The notes under the pieces: generated by a model
Databases searched by the model: none
Told to the model about the DNA's origin: nothing
What the model saw: only the letters and a program-made list of their open reading frames with translations
Shown here: in pieces, positions 17,282 through 26,536 of the stretch
Layout of the letters: the number at the start of each line of letters is the position of its first letter
Position numbering within the stretch: position 1 is the stretch's first letter
Program-made: the position numbers and the translations under genes
Assembly: GCF_021147775.1 (NCBI RefSeq)
Contig: NZ_JAGTPK010000013.1
Location: forward strand, 1-64,000
Length of the DNA: 64,000 bases
Direction of reading: 5' to 3'
DNA from: Pseudomonas californiensis
GTDB lineage: Bacteria; Pseudomonadota; Gammaproteobacteria; Pseudomonadales; Pseudomonadaceae

Positions 17282-17365
17282 TCAGGACGGCGGAATGGTG
17301 GCGAGCAGGCCAATGGCAATGGTGAACGCTAAAAAGCCCAGTAAAGACAGTGCAAGCTTACCCAT
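17282..17365 (-). CDS. 27-residue single-span membrane peptide
   Basis: A small gene too short for usual gene finding. It encodes 27 residues: MGKLALSLLGFLAF followed by TIAIGLLATIPPS. Almost the whole peptide is one hydrophobic span with a single N-terminal Lys, ending in Pro-Pro-Ser. AAGAGG lies five bases before the ATG, a good ribosome-binding site. It has no overlapping gene and is downstream of the carboxypeptidase on the other strand. Small peptides of this type often modulate membrane complexes. Its function is unknown, and I call it a gene from the ribosome-binding site plus its clean membrane character. Confidence 0.6.
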   Translation of the reverse strand: MGKLALSLLGFLAFTIAIGLLATIPPS

Positions 17366-17521
17366 GAGAACCTCTTGAACAGTGGGTTTGAGTCACGGTG
17401 GCGCAATGCACACATCGGCGTGGCGTCAGGGCCGTGGCAACTGAGTGCATGGCCATTATCGGGCTGCTCGCATTTCTGGTACAGATTCAGAAAGGAGAAA
17501 AAAACAGAGATCAGATGGGGT

Positions 17522-18931
17522 TCAGAATGAGGCGGTGATGCGACCCAGCGTCGCCATCGCTGCTTCACTTCGCTCATCCCACGGGCTACCGTAATTGAGG
17601 CGGGCACAGTTCTGAAAACGCTGCGAAGGTGAAAATATCGGGCCCGGCGCAACGCTGATGCCTTGCTCCAGTGCCTGTTGAAAAAGCTGCAACGAATCAA
17701 CCTGCTCAGGAAACTCGAACCACAGAAAGTAGCCGCCCACAGGCTTGGTCACGCGTGTGCCCGACGGAAAGTAGCGGGCTGCGGCCGTGAGCATCGCAGA
17801 CTGCTGGCGTTCGAGCGCGTCACGCAGTTTTCGCAGGTGGCGGTCATATCCACCGTGCTTGAGATAGTCCGCGAGCGCGGCCTGGGCCGGCACCGACGGC
17901 GAAATCGTGGTCATCAGCTTCAGGCGATTTATCTGCTCGGTGTAGCGTCCGCCTGCTACCCAGCCTACCCGATAGCCTGGCGCGAGTGCCTTGGAAAACG
18001 AACTGCAATGCATGACTCGTCCGTCGCGGTCCAGACTTTTGATCGGGTGGGGCGCCTGGGTGCCGAAGTACAACTCGGAGTACACGTCATCCTCGATCAG
18101 CGGCACGTCATGTTTTTCGAGCAAGTCATAGAGTTGCGTTTTTTTCGTCTGCGTCAGGCTGGCGCCCAACGGGTTCTGAAAACTGCTCATGAACCAGCAG
18201 GCCTTGACCGGCAACCGCGCAAGGCTTTCCTCCAGCGAAAGCAGGTCCACGCCGTCGCGAGGATGCACGGGTATTTCCACTGCTTTGAGTTTCAGCCGTT
18301 CAAGCACTTGAAGGCAGGCATAGAACGCGGGCGCTTCGATGGCGACCAGATCGCCGGGCTGGGTGACGCATTGCAGGCACAGGTTCAAGGCTTCCATTGC
18401 GCCGTTGGTGATCACCAGTTCACTGGCGGGCAGGCGTACGCCGCTGATCATGTAGCGCAAGGCGATCTGACGGCGCAGTTCGTCGTTTCCGGTGGTCATG
18501 GCGCTGACAATGGCGGCTGGTGTCAGCGCACGAACCGCCGAGGCCATGGACTTTGCCAGGCGCGGCAGGGGATAAAGATGCGGACTCGGGAACGCCGAGC
18601 CAAACGGAACCGTATCAGGGTCCTTGAGCGAGGCCAGCACCGAAAAAATCAGGTCGCTGACGCCGACATCGGTCCCGTCACTGGTGTGTCTGATCAGCTC
18701 CGGCTCAGTCATGGTTTGCGAGCTGGCGTCTCGCACGTAATAGCCTGAGCGGGCTCGGGCCTGGATCAGGCCCTTGTCTTCGAGCAGGTAGTACGCCTTG
18801 AACACCGTGGTGGGGCTGACCGCGTAAGTGCGGCTCGCCATTCTCACCGACGGCACTTTTGCGCCGGGCGGCAGGATACCGTTGCGGATCAGTTCAGCGA
18901 TGTCGGCGGCGAATTTTTCGTAGCGTTTCAT
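17522..18931 (-). CDS. MocR-type GntR/aminotransferase transcriptional regulator
   Basis: Regulator of 469 residues with two parts. A GntR winged helix spans about 1-70 (KVPSVRMASRTYAVSPTTVFKAYYLLEDKGLI) and a fold-type I aminotransferase-like domain spans about 100-465. The PLP-binding Lys is at about 314 in SSFSKALAPGYRVGW, and the phosphate-binding and Asp/Tyr residues of the family are recognisable (IEDDVYSELYF). MocR proteins sense PLP or an amine/amino acid through this domain. The start at 18931 gives the usual MKRYEKFA beginning; an ATG three codons upstream has no better ribosome-binding site. The gene lies 60 bases after the cupin gene on the same strand. Its target is not evident from the context. 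Confidence 0.92.
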   Translation of the reverse strand: MKRYEKFAADIAELIRNGILPPGAKVPSVRMASRTYAVSPTTVFKAYYLLEDKGLIQARARSGYYVRDASSQTMTEPELIRHTSDGTDVGVSDLIFSVLASLKDPDTVPFGSAFPSPHLYPLPRLAKSMASAVRALTPAAIVSAMTTGNDELRRQIALRYMISGVRLPASELVITNGAMEALNLCLQCVTQPGDLVAIEAPAFYACLQVLERLKLKAVEIPVHPRDGVDLLSLEESLARLPVKACWFMSSFQNPLGASLTQTKKTQLYDLLEKHDVPLIEDDVYSELYFGTQAPHPIKSLDRDGRVMHCSSFSKALAPGYRVGWVAGGRYTEQINRLKLMTTISPSVPAQAALADYLKHGGYDRHLRKLRDALERQQSAMLTAAARYFPSGTRVTKPVGGYFLWFEFPEQVDSLQLFQQALEQGISVAPGPIFSPSQRFQNCARLNYGSPWDERSEAAMATLGRITASF

Positions 18932-18991
18932 AGACGGCATCAAGCGGATGATGCACGCATCATGCTTGAAAGCGGACAGTCAGCACAAAGC

Positions 18992-19495
18992 CTAGGGTTC
19001 GCCATCCCAGTAATCAACGCTCTGATCGACGCGTTGACTTGCCACGAAATAGCCGCCTGAGCTCGACGCCATTGCCTGATACTTGCCGGAGTCGGGGTAT
19101 TCGCAGATTTCCGGTTTTTCTCTCGTGCTGACCGACAGGTATTTGAGGGGCAATGATGACGTGTTGATGATCTGATGAGGGTATTCAGGGCCTGCCGGGA
19201 TGAAGATCACATCGCCGGTCTTGATCGGCAGCATTTCACCCGCGACCCGCAGGCTGCCGTCACCTTCAATGACGATGAACATCTCTTCCTGAGCGTGATG
19301 AAAGTGATAAGGGCACGAGCGTTTGCCCGGCGCAACGATATCGACAGAGGCGCCCAACTTTGTCGCTGCCGTTCCGGTACCGAGACGAGCCGCGAGACTT
19401 TCATACAACGGTTCGCGCACCTCGTGTTCCAGGGCTGCGTCATTGAAATTGCGGATCAGCCGGGAAGCCAGTTCATGCCTGGATATATTCGTCAT
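18992..19495 (-). CDS. Cupin-domain protein
   Basis: Small beta-barrel protein of 167 residues. Cupin motif 1 appears as YHFHHAQEEMFIVIEGDGSL with metal-type His64, His66 or His67 and Glu71. Motif 2 is GDVIFIPAGPEYPHQIIN with His107. A helical N-terminal segment (about 1-45) precedes the barrel. Mononuclear cupins bind sugars or act as isomerases, dioxygenases or sensors, so no function can be assigned. The start at 19495 removes a 15-residue extension that is not conserved-looking. It may form an operon with the MocR regulator 60 bases downstream. Confidence 0.85.
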   Translation of the reverse strand: MTNISRHELASRLIRNFNDAALEHEVREPLYESLAARLGTGTAATKLGASVDIVAPGKRSCPYHFHHAQEEMFIVIEGDGSLRVAGEMLPIKTGDVIFIPAGPEYPHQIINTSSLPLKYLSVSTREKPEICEYPDSGKYQAMASSSGGYFVASQRVDQSVDYWDGEP

Positions 19496-19750
19496 TGCTG
19501 CGCGACCTGCGAACTTCGGAGAACCTGAACTGTAGACCATTATGTTTCAGCGGCTGGCGCTCGATGGCCCGTTTTCGACGGGGCGCCTCTGGAGTCGCTG
19601 CTACCCTTTATTTACCTTGTGATACTGCTGATCGTGTCCCTCGTCATGCACTGTCAGGTTTGGCAGTGATCAACGCAGAGTAACCCTGTACCGGTAAAAC
19701 ATGTCGCTACCCAGTCAGGATTGACTGATGGACCTGAAGGACTCTCGAAC

Positions 19751-20377
19751 ATGTACACACTTTTTGGCGCCGAAGGCTCGGGCTCGGTGGCTATCGAAAT
19801 TGCCCTCGGCCGTTGCAACGTTTGTTACACGCTGATCCCTGCATGCGCTTGGGAAGAGGGGTCAGACAAGGAGGCGCTTGAACAGGCCAATCCACTTGTT
19901 CAGGTACCGACCCTGATCCTGCCTGACGGTAGCGTAATGACGGAAAGCGTCGCGATATTGATTCATCTGGGGCTTGAGTTCCCCGAGTCTGGACTGCTGC
20001 CTCGAAGCGTTGTCAGTCAGGCCCATGCGTTGCGGGCGCTGGTTTATATTGCCGCCAATTGTTATTCCGCCATCGGGATCATTGATCATCCGGAACGCTG
20101 GATGCCCGATACTGATCAGGTGTCGTTGACGCGGCTGGAGGAGGGTGCTCGTTTGCGCCTTTACGAACATTGGGAAACATTCAGCGATGTGTTTGTGCAG
20201 CCAGACTTCTGGAGGCCCGATGCGCCAGGGGCGGTCGAGGTTCTGGCAGCCGTCGTGACTCGATGGAGCGGTACGCGGGAGCACCTGCAAATGCGACGTC
20301 CCGAGTTCCATGTTTCGCTGTTGCAGATCGATGCTCATCCGACAGTCAAGCCTGTTGCCGAGCGCCAGTGGGCATAG
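19751..20377 (+). CDS. Glutathione S-transferase-like protein
   Basis: Protein of 208 residues with a GST N-terminal thioredoxin fold: MYTLFGAEGSGSVAIEIAL, then the cis-Pro segment NPLVQVPTLILPDGSVMTESVAILIHL, which contains the VPTL and (E/D)S glutathione-binding motifs. The C-terminal helical half is shorter and less typical. The usual catalytic Ser/Tyr/Cys near residue 9-11 is Ser10. The start at 19751 has GAAGGA upstream. It diverges from the cupin gene. Its role is unknown; relatives work in detoxification or as dehalogenase or isomerase variants. Confidence 0.82.
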   Translation: MYTLFGAEGSGSVAIEIALGRCNVCYTLIPACAWEEGSDKEALEQANPLVQVPTLILPDGSVMTESVAILIHLGLEFPESGLLPRSVVSQAHALRALVYIAANCYSAIGIIDHPERWMPDTDQVSLTRLEEGARLRLYEHWETFSDVFVQPDFWRPDAPGAVEVLAAVVTRWSGTREHLQMRRPEFHVSLLQIDAHPTVKPVAERQWA

Positions 20378-20428
20378 CCTGCCTGGATGAAATTATCCGA
20401 TATCTGATGCCTGCACTTACGGGAATAG

Positions 20429-21745
20429 CTACGACGCCAGCGGCTGCCTGCGGTCAATACGACCCAATATTCGCAGGTAAATATTCATCGAGGCCCCGCC
20501 CCCCGGAGAGTTTTCGACGCGGACGCCACCGCCGGCACTGACGGCGAATTCCTGAACCTGCGCCAGGCCAAGGCCGGTGCCCAGTCCCGTCTTTTTGGTG
20601 GTGAAGAAGGGTTCGAAAATGCGCGTCACCAACTCTTGGGGGATGCCCGGTCCGTTGTCGGTCACGCTGAGTACCAGGTAATCACCTTCAGGCAATTGCA
20701 GGTCCTCCTGAATGGATTCCGTGCGTGTGCTGATGTGCGCGTGGCCAGGGCCGGACATGGCATCGCGGGCATTGGCAAGCAGGTTCAGGATGGCAGCGTG
20801 AAGTTGCGGCTCGACGCACAGCACGCCCCAGCCTTTGGCTTCAAGGTCGAACGACAGCTTCATTTCGTCACCCACCGAGCGCAACAGCAGGTCACGTGCG
20901 GCTTCCAGCCGCTCACTGACATCAATGCAGATCAGCTCTGGGCCATCCTGGCGAACACTGGTGAGCAGGCGGCTGACCAGCTGTCGGCCATGCTCCACCG
21001 CTTGCAAGCCGGTGTCGCTGAAGCTTTCGACGTCAGTGGGGCGCCTGGCACGCATGCGGATCAGTTGCAGGCTGGCGCTCAACGCCTGAAGCAGGTTGTT
21101 GAAGTCATGGGCGATGCTTGCCGTAAGCATCCCCAGCGATGAAACGCGTTGCGAATGCTGCAGATTACGCTCGGTTGCCCTGCTCTGACTCTGTGCGTTG
21201 TCGAGGTCTGCCGAGAGCTCGGCGACACGTTGCTGATGTTGCTGATCGAGCAATCGTAACTGCATCAACGCAGCGGTCTGCCGCGCCAACGCCTGCAAGG
21301 CCAGACGCTGCTGTTCAGTGAGCGTACGCGGACGCGTGTCGATCACACAGACAGTCCCCAGCGACAGGCCCGACTCGGTACAAATGGGCGCACCGGCGTA
21401 GAAACGGATGTACGGCGGGCCCAGTACCAACGCGCTTTCCTGAAAGCGTGGATCCAGCGTGGCGTCTTCCACCACCAGGACGTCGGCAGGTTGCAGGATC
21501 GCATGGGCGCAGAACGCCAGGTCACGGTGAGTCTGGTGGACGTCAAGCCCGATGCAGGCTTTGAACCACTGGCGCTCGCGGTCAATCAGTGACACCAGTG
21601 AAATAGGCACGTCACACAAAGTGGTAGCCAACAGCACAACATCGTCGAAGCCTTGCTCAGGTGCGCTGTCCAGAATCCTCAGATGCTCCAGGGACAGGAT
21701 CCGGTCTTTCTCGTTTGCTGGAAAAGGAGCGGGACGGTGAGTCAT
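20429..21745 (-). CDS. Soluble GAF-domain histidine kinase
   Basis: Sensor kinase of 438 residues with no membrane span. A GAF domain covers about 25-165 ([27 protein letters not shown]), then a coiled coil about 165-205 and a HisKA-type dimerisation helix with His213 ([12 protein letters not shown]). The ATPase domain has an N-box ([12 protein letters not shown]), G1 (DNGPGIP) and G2 (GTGLGLAQV). HDFNN is the pattern of kinases that often carry a C-terminal receiver, but none is present. No partner regulator adjoins it. The GAF region closely resembles that of the diguanylate cyclase at 48.7 kb, which suggests a shared signal. Confidence 0.9.
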   Translation of the reverse strand: MTHRPAPFPANEKDRILSLEHLRILDSAPEQGFDDVVLLATTLCDVPISLVSLIDRERQWFKACIGLDVHQTHRDLAFCAHAILQPADVLVVEDATLDPRFQESALVLGPPYIRFYAGAPICTESGLSLGTVCVIDTRPRTLTEQQRLALQALARQTAALMQLRLLDQQHQQRVAELSADLDNAQSQSRATERNLQHSQRVSSLGMLTASIAHDFNNLLQALSASLQLIRMRARRPTDVESFSDTGLQAVEHGRQLVSRLLTSVRQDGPELICIDVSERLEAARDLLLRSVGDEMKLSFDLEAKGWGVLCVEPQLHAAILNLLANARDAMSGPGHAHISTRTESIQEDLQLPEGDYLVLSVTDNGPGIPQELVTRIFEPFFTTKKTGLGTGLGLAQVQEFAVSAGGGVRVENSPGGGASMNIYLRILGRIDRRQPLAS

Positions 21746-21873
21746 GGCAGCGCATCACAACGGGGATAAAATGTGTCGGTATCATGCCTTTACACCCGAC
21801 GGCACAGCAAGAAACTTCAACGAGGCGTTACCGGTATTCAGAATATGTGCTACCTGCGCCTCGAATTGTATGT

Positions 21874-22509
21874 TTATGACGAGGAAATGCCGGGGTTTAC
21901 CGGTCGCATCCCTTCGAACACCAGGCGGGTGATGCGCCTGACCTGCTCGCGGTGGCCTTGCAGATCCAGTTCCGGGCGGCTGGTCAGACGCAACAGTTGC
22001 AGGTGTGAATAATCATTGAGCAGGTAAGCCGCCAGATCGATATCCAGGTCAGGCCGCAGCTTTCCGGCATTTTGCAGTTCCGCCAGCACCAAGGTGATCT
22101 GCTTTTGCAGGACGCCGTTCATTTGCCGGTAGGTTTCCGGCAGCCCGCCATCGCCGCCGCTCAGTATCAGCGGCAGCAGTTGACGCCAGAGAGGCGCGCC
22201 GAGGACGTCCAGCGCGTAGCCCACCAGCAGACTTTCAAGGTGGCACAACGCGTCGACAGGGTCGTCGAAATCGGACAGGCAGGCGCGGGTGTCCAGAATC
22301 GCGCGTTCGTCCGCCGCCCGTAGCATCTCCAGAATGATTTCCTGCTTGCTGCCGAAGTATTTGAATACCGTTGGTGCTGACACTCCAGCCACTTGGGCGA
22401 TGCGCTCAATGGTGGTGTTTTCAAACCCCTGACTTTCGAACAACTCGACCGCTGCCTTGGCGATAGCCTGGCGGCGCATTTCTTTTTGACGCTCTCTGAG
22501 TCCGCTCAC
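21874..22509 (-). CDS. TetR-family transcriptional regulator
   Basis: Repressor-type protein of 211 residues. The N-terminal helix-turn-helix is at about 20-60 (AVELFESQGFENTTIERIAQVAGVSAPTVFKYFGSKQEII), followed by a helical ligand-binding domain. The start is GTG at 22509; the next in-frame ATG would cut into helix 1. It is divergent from the serine-hydrolase gene with about 140 bases between starts, the usual placing for a TetR regulator of the adjoining operon. The shared AT-rich region holds two direct copies of AATTTAT (22570-22576 and 22587-22593) that could be operator halves. Confidence 0.9.
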   Translation of the reverse strand: MSGLRERQKEMRRQAIAKAAVELFESQGFENTTIERIAQVAGVSAPTVFKYFGSKQEIILEMLRAADERAILDTRACLSDFDDPVDALCHLESLLVGYALDVLGAPLWRQLLPLILSGGDGGLPETYRQMNGVLQKQITLVLAELQNAGKLRPDLDIDLAAYLLNDYSHLQLLRLTSRPELDLQGHREQVRRITRLVFEGMRPVNPGISSS

Positions 22510-22651
22510 GTGCGCTCACTGTTTGATCTGATGCAGAGATCATAGCGGGGATGCTTTGTTCTGAAAAATAATTTATTGACTAAAGAAATTTATCTGTTTA
22601 ATTTTTTAAACGCAGCTGCCATCGGCGGCGTCATTTTTTCAGGACATCTTC

Positions 22652-23902
22652 ATGAGTCGTTCCCTTGAACTGATCTACGAAAACGCCCGGCAGCCTGCAG
22701 GTCCGGTATCGTCGGCAGAGGATTTGATGCGCGGTTTTCCAGCCACGGACGAGCGTCGGGTGACGTGGCATAACTGGATGCGTGCCCCCTTCAATCAATG
22801 GGGTTTCCGCCATTTGGCGCGTTTGCGCCCATCGATCAGCGTCAGGGCCGGGCAGGGCAGCGCTTCGGCGTTCACCCAGGCGCCGCAGAATCTTGATGGG
22901 CTGTTTTTCGATAGCGAGTGCGGACAGCGTGTCAGTGTTGCGGAACATCTCAATGCCAGCCACACCGATGCGTTCATTGTGGTCAAAGGCAATGCCATCG
23001 TGTTTGAGCGCTACTTCAACGGTCAGCGTGACCACGATCGGCACATCATGTTTTCGGTCACCAAGTCACTGATCGGCATTCTGGGCGAACAATTGGTGTC
23101 CGAAGGTCGACTGCTTCCGGACGCGCTGGCGAGTGTTTATGTACCCGAGCTTGCGGGCAGCGCCTTTGCAGACGCCACGGTGCAGCAATTGTTCGACATG
23201 GCCGTCGGGATCGAATACAGCGAAATTTATGACGACCCTGATTCCGAAAGCTCGCAGTACGGCTATGCGTGCGGTTTTCAGCCAACGCCTGCGCAGTACG
23301 CCCGGTACCAGACGCTTTATGAATATTTGCCCTCGTTGAAGAAACGTGACGAGCACGGCGGCTTCTTTCATTACGTCACGGCCACTACCGAGGTACTTGC
23401 GTGGGTAATGGAGCGGGCGTGTGGCGAGTCCTGTGCTCAACGGCTGGAAGCTGTCTGGCGCGAGCTGGGCTGCGAACGCGACGGCTATTTCACAGCTGAT
23501 CCGTGGGGTCGGAACGTCGCCGGAGCAGGGTTCAGCGCCACCTTGCGAGACATGGCGCGCTTTGGCCGGCTGGTGGCAGGCGATGGCTCTTTCAATGGTG
23601 TGCAGCTCCTTCCCGCCTCGGTATTCGAACGTATTCGTGCAGGCGGCGATGCATCTATTTATGCCGCCGATGAAGAGTTCTCGAACTGGACGCCGGGCGC
23701 CTCTTACCGCAGCCAGTGGTACGTATTCAACGACCACAGCCAGGCTGTGATGGCCGGCGGTATCCATGGCCAATACCTGTTTGTCGATCACGCCTCTCAG
23801 GTGGTCATCGTCAAGCAGTCTTCGCTCCCGCAGGCCGTCTCTGAACTGGACGCCGACAGCGTGCGAATGATGCGGGTCATTGCCGCACATCTGGCTGACT
23901 GA
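22652..23902 (+). CDS. SxxK serine hydrolase (class C beta-lactamase/6-aminohexanoate-dimer hydrolase type)
   Basis: Hydrolase of 416 residues. The catalytic SxxK is Ser135-Val-Thr-Lys138 (MFSVTKSLIG), Tyr189 in GIEYSE fits the YxN position, and the third motif is represented by HGQ near 366 (GGIHGQYLF). The sequence resembles NylB-type and EstB-type amidases/esterases rather than secreted beta-lactamases. No signal peptide is seen, so it should act in the cytoplasm on an imported amide or ester. CAGGA precedes the ATG. It heads a plus-strand run with a porin, a polyamine-type binding protein and a DUF3237 protein, and a TetR regulator diverges from it. The substrate is unknown. Confidence 0.85.
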   Translation: MSRSLELIYENARQPAGPVSSAEDLMRGFPATDERRVTWHNWMRAPFNQWGFRHLARLRPSISVRAGQGSASAFTQAPQNLDGLFFDSECGQRVSVAEHLNASHTDAFIVVKGNAIVFERYFNGQRDHDRHIMFSVTKSLIGILGEQLVSEGRLLPDALASVYVPELAGSAFADATVQQLFDMAVGIEYSEIYDDPDSESSQYGYACGFQPTPAQYARYQTLYEYLPSLKKRDEHGGFFHYVTATTEVLAWVMERACGESCAQRLEAVWRELGCERDGYFTADPWGRNVAGAGFSATLRDMARFGRLVAGDGSFNGVQLLPASVFERIRAGGDASIYAADEEFSNWTPGASYRSQWYVFNDHSQAVMAGGIHGQYLFVDHASQVVIVKQSSLPQAVSELDADSVRMMRVIAAHLAD

Positions 23903-24024
23903 GACCCATAACAACAACGTATCTCCAGCTGCGCCTTGCCTGTTTCGACAGGCCCAGGCGGCGTTTTCGGCCGTCTGATTTCACTGCCCTGTAATACAAA
24001 AACGACAGACACAGGAGCTTTCCC

Positions 24025-25352
24025 ATGGTGCTCGATATCCGATGGTCGCGTGCGGTACTGACGTTAAGCCTGCCATTCGCCAGTCATGCGGCGATGGCGG
24101 GTTACAGTTTGAAGAAAATGATTTGAAAGGAGAGTTCACATTCAGTGCGGGAGGCGCCCTCAACACGGCGCGTAATGTGAACTTTGGTGCCGGACGCGTC
24201 GACCAGCGCAGCCGTCAGAATGACGGCAGTAAGGTCGACTGGCAGGAGCTTTACGTCAAACCCGGCCTCACGCTCAGCTACCCGATTGCGTCTGGAGTCG
24301 ATCTGCTGGCCGGAGCCTCGGTGGTAGGAGCAACGACTTTCGGTGATGGAGATCCGGGTGGTTTCACCCGCAGCTCCGATGGCGATGTCGCCCCGGAAGA
24401 ACTGTATGCCGGGCTGCGGGCGGGGGACTGGAAGCTGACCGTGGGCCGCCAGAACTACATGATCGGCACTGGCTTCATCGTCATGGACGGCAACCTCGAT
24501 CAGTTCAAGGACGGTGGCTACTGGCTGGGTCCGCGAACCGCGTTCAAGGACTCCGCGCTGGTTGGCTGGGATCACGGCGCGCTCCAGGCTCAGGGCTTCT
24601 CGTTGCGTGTGGATGACGACCTTGGCGGGTTTCGCATGACCGGTGCCAACGTCGATTACAACCTGGATGACCGTGTGACGCTTGGCGCCATGGCCATGAA
24701 GGTGAAGGCTCTTGCCCGGGAAACCATTTTTCGCCGCGACGGGATGCAGGTGTACAACCTGAGAGCGTTAAAAGGCAAAGTGCCTGGCTTGCCGTCGCTG
24801 ACACTCAATGGTGAGTACGCAGTGCAGCGTGGCAGTGGCGACGGAGTGGACTACGACGCCAGCGCCTGGTACGCGCAGGCGGATTACGCCCTGGACATGT
24901 TGCCGCTCACCCCCATGGTTGGTTACCGCTACGCCAGCTTTTCTGGCGATTCGAACCTGGCAGACAACAAGGCCAAAACCTGGGACCCGCTCAGCAAGGG
25001 CTTTGTCGATTGGTCGACCTGGCTGATCGGTGACGTCGTGGGCAACTACCTGATGTTCAACAGCAACGAAAAGGCTCAGCAGTTCTCCATCAAGAACCAC
25101 CTGAGTGAAACCGTGACGCTGGGCGCGATTCATTACCAGTTCTGGCTGGACGAGAAGAACTACCAGGGCACACCGGTCAGCGACAAGCGCTTTGCTGATG
25201 AAAGTGTCATTTACGTAGATTGGGTAGCCACCCCGAGGCTCTATACCTCGCTGTCCTACAACTGGGTAAAACCGATGGCTGCCGCCCGGCAGGTCTTTGG
25301 CAATGACAAGAACTTCAGCGCGCTGGAACTCTATTTCACCTATCGCTATTGA
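24025..25352 (+). pseudogene. Outer-membrane porin gene broken by a -1 frameshift
   Basis: The ATG at 24025 has AGGAG at 7 bases and opens a signal peptide (MVLDIRWSRAV..., ending SHAAMAGYS), but this frame stops at 24124-24126. The rest of the protein, from FEENDLKGEFTFSAGG on, continues in another frame to 25352. It is clearly a beta-barrel outer-membrane protein of about 410 mature residues, with alternating aromatic strands and a YFTYRY end. Adding one T to the run of three at 24108-24110 would restore a continuous frame reading AMAGYSFEENDL. So this is either a real inactivating deletion or a sequencing error. The family looks OprD/alginate-export-like, but I cannot name it. In the operon it would provide outer-membrane uptake for the neighbouring binding protein. 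Confidence 0.75.
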
Positions 25353-25390
25353 TCGTCGCGAGCCTTCGCGGCCGCTCAGGAGTGTTTCTC

Positions 25391-26488
25391 ATGTTCAAGC
25401 CTCATGCATTGATCGCGTGCCTGCTGTCGTTACTGGTCAGCGGTGTCTGTCTGGCCGAAGAGCGCACGGTGCGCATTTATAACTGGATCGAGTACTTGCC
25501 TGCGCAGGTGCTGAAAGACTTCGAGCGAGATACCGGTATACGTCCCATCTACGACGTGTTCGACAGTGTGGAAACACTGGAATCCAAGCTGTTGACGGGC
25601 AACTCGGGCTACGACGTCGTATTCCCCAGCAGCTCGACCATCGGCAAGCTGATCGCCGCCGGGACGTTCGAGCCGCTCGACCGCGGGCAGTTGAGCAACT
25701 GGTCGCACCTGGACCCAGAATTCATGACGTCTCTGGCAAAGGTCGGTGACACCGGCAATCGCTACAGCGTGCCTTACCTGTGGGGCACCACATTGATCGG
25801 CTATAACGTCGACAAGGTGGCCAAGGTGCTCGGCCCTGACGCAAAGCTGGACAACTGGGACGTCATTTTCAAAGGTGACACACTGGCGAAGCTGTCCAGC
25901 TGCGGAGTCGGCTTTCTGGATGCGGCAAACGAGATTCTGCCCATCGCGCTTCATTATCTGGGCCTGAACCCTAACAGTCAGGAAAAGGGCGATTATCAGA
26001 AAGCCCAGGACCTGATGCTCAAGATTCGTCCCAACATCAAGTACTTCAGCTCATCGCGCTACGGCATGGATCTGGCCAACGGCGATATCTGCCTCGCTGT
26101 TGGCTGGTCGGGCGGCATGGCGCTGGCCAAACAACTGGCAATCAACGCCAATAACGGTGTTCACGTAGAGATGGCGCTGCCCGTACAGGGCGCTCCTATG
26201 TGGTCTGACGTCATGGCCATCGCCGCCAAGGCGCCGCACCCCGCGGAGGCACACGCGTTCATCAATTACATTCTGCGTCCTGAAGTGATCGCCCAGATCA
26301 GTAACAAGATTGGCTATCCAAACCCCAACAAGGATGCGACTGCACTGGTCGCCCCGGAAATTCGCAACAACCCCGCCATGTATATCCCGGACGACGCGCG
26401 CCGTACGTTGTTTGCGCTGGAGCCTTTGCCGAACGCCATTGAGCGTGTACGCACCCGTGCCTGGACGACCATCAGAACCAACCGTTGA
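25391..26488 (+). CDS. Polyamine-type ABC periplasmic binding protein (PotF/SpuD-like)
   Basis: Periplasmic binding protein of 365 residues. A signal peptide spans 1-22 (cleavage after CLA). The mature start VRIYNWIEYLPAQVLKDFERDTGI is the hallmark of the PotF/PotD/SpuD family, and ligand-pocket segments such as YDVVFPSSSTIGKLI, YSVPYLWGTTLIGYN and AVGWSGGMALA are recognisable. No permease or ATPase gene is beside it, so it must work with a transporter encoded elsewhere or act as a sensor partner. The start at 25391 has AGGAG at 8 bases. Polyamines are the expected ligands, but the context of a serine hydrolase and porin allows a related amine or amide. Confidence 0.9.
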   Translation: MFKPHALIACLLSLLVSGVCLAEERTVRIYNWIEYLPAQVLKDFERDTGIRPIYDVFDSVETLESKLLTGNSGYDVVFPSSSTIGKLIAAGTFEPLDRGQLSNWSHLDPEFMTSLAKVGDTGNRYSVPYLWGTTLIGYNVDKVAKVLGPDAKLDNWDVIFKGDTLAKLSSCGVGFLDAANEILPIALHYLGLNPNSQEKGDYQKAQDLMLKIRPNIKYFSSSRYGMDLANGDICLAVGWSGGMALAKQLAINANNGVHVEMALPVQGAPMWSDVMAIAAKAPHPAEAHAFINYILRPEVIAQISNKIGYPNPNKDATALVAPEIRNNPAMYIPDDARRTLFALEPLPNAIERVRTRAWTTIRTNR

Positions 26489-26496
26489 GACAGGTC

Positions 26497-26519
26497 GCCC
26501 GGAGCCTTGGGCTCCGGGC
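26497..26519 (+). terminator. Intercistronic hairpin
   Basis: GCCCGGAGCC and GGCTCCGGGC form a perfect 10-bp stem around a 3-base loop, between the binding-protein stop and the DUF3237 ribosome-binding site. No T tract follows, so it may be a partial terminator or an mRNA stabiliser inside the operon. Confidence 0.45.
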
Positions 26520-26536
26520 TCCGGTCAGGAGCTTTC

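Noticed and set aside
22652..23902. Beta-lactam resistance gene
   Set aside because: It has the SxxK fold, but there is no signal peptide and the sequence and context fit a cytoplasmic amidase or esterase.
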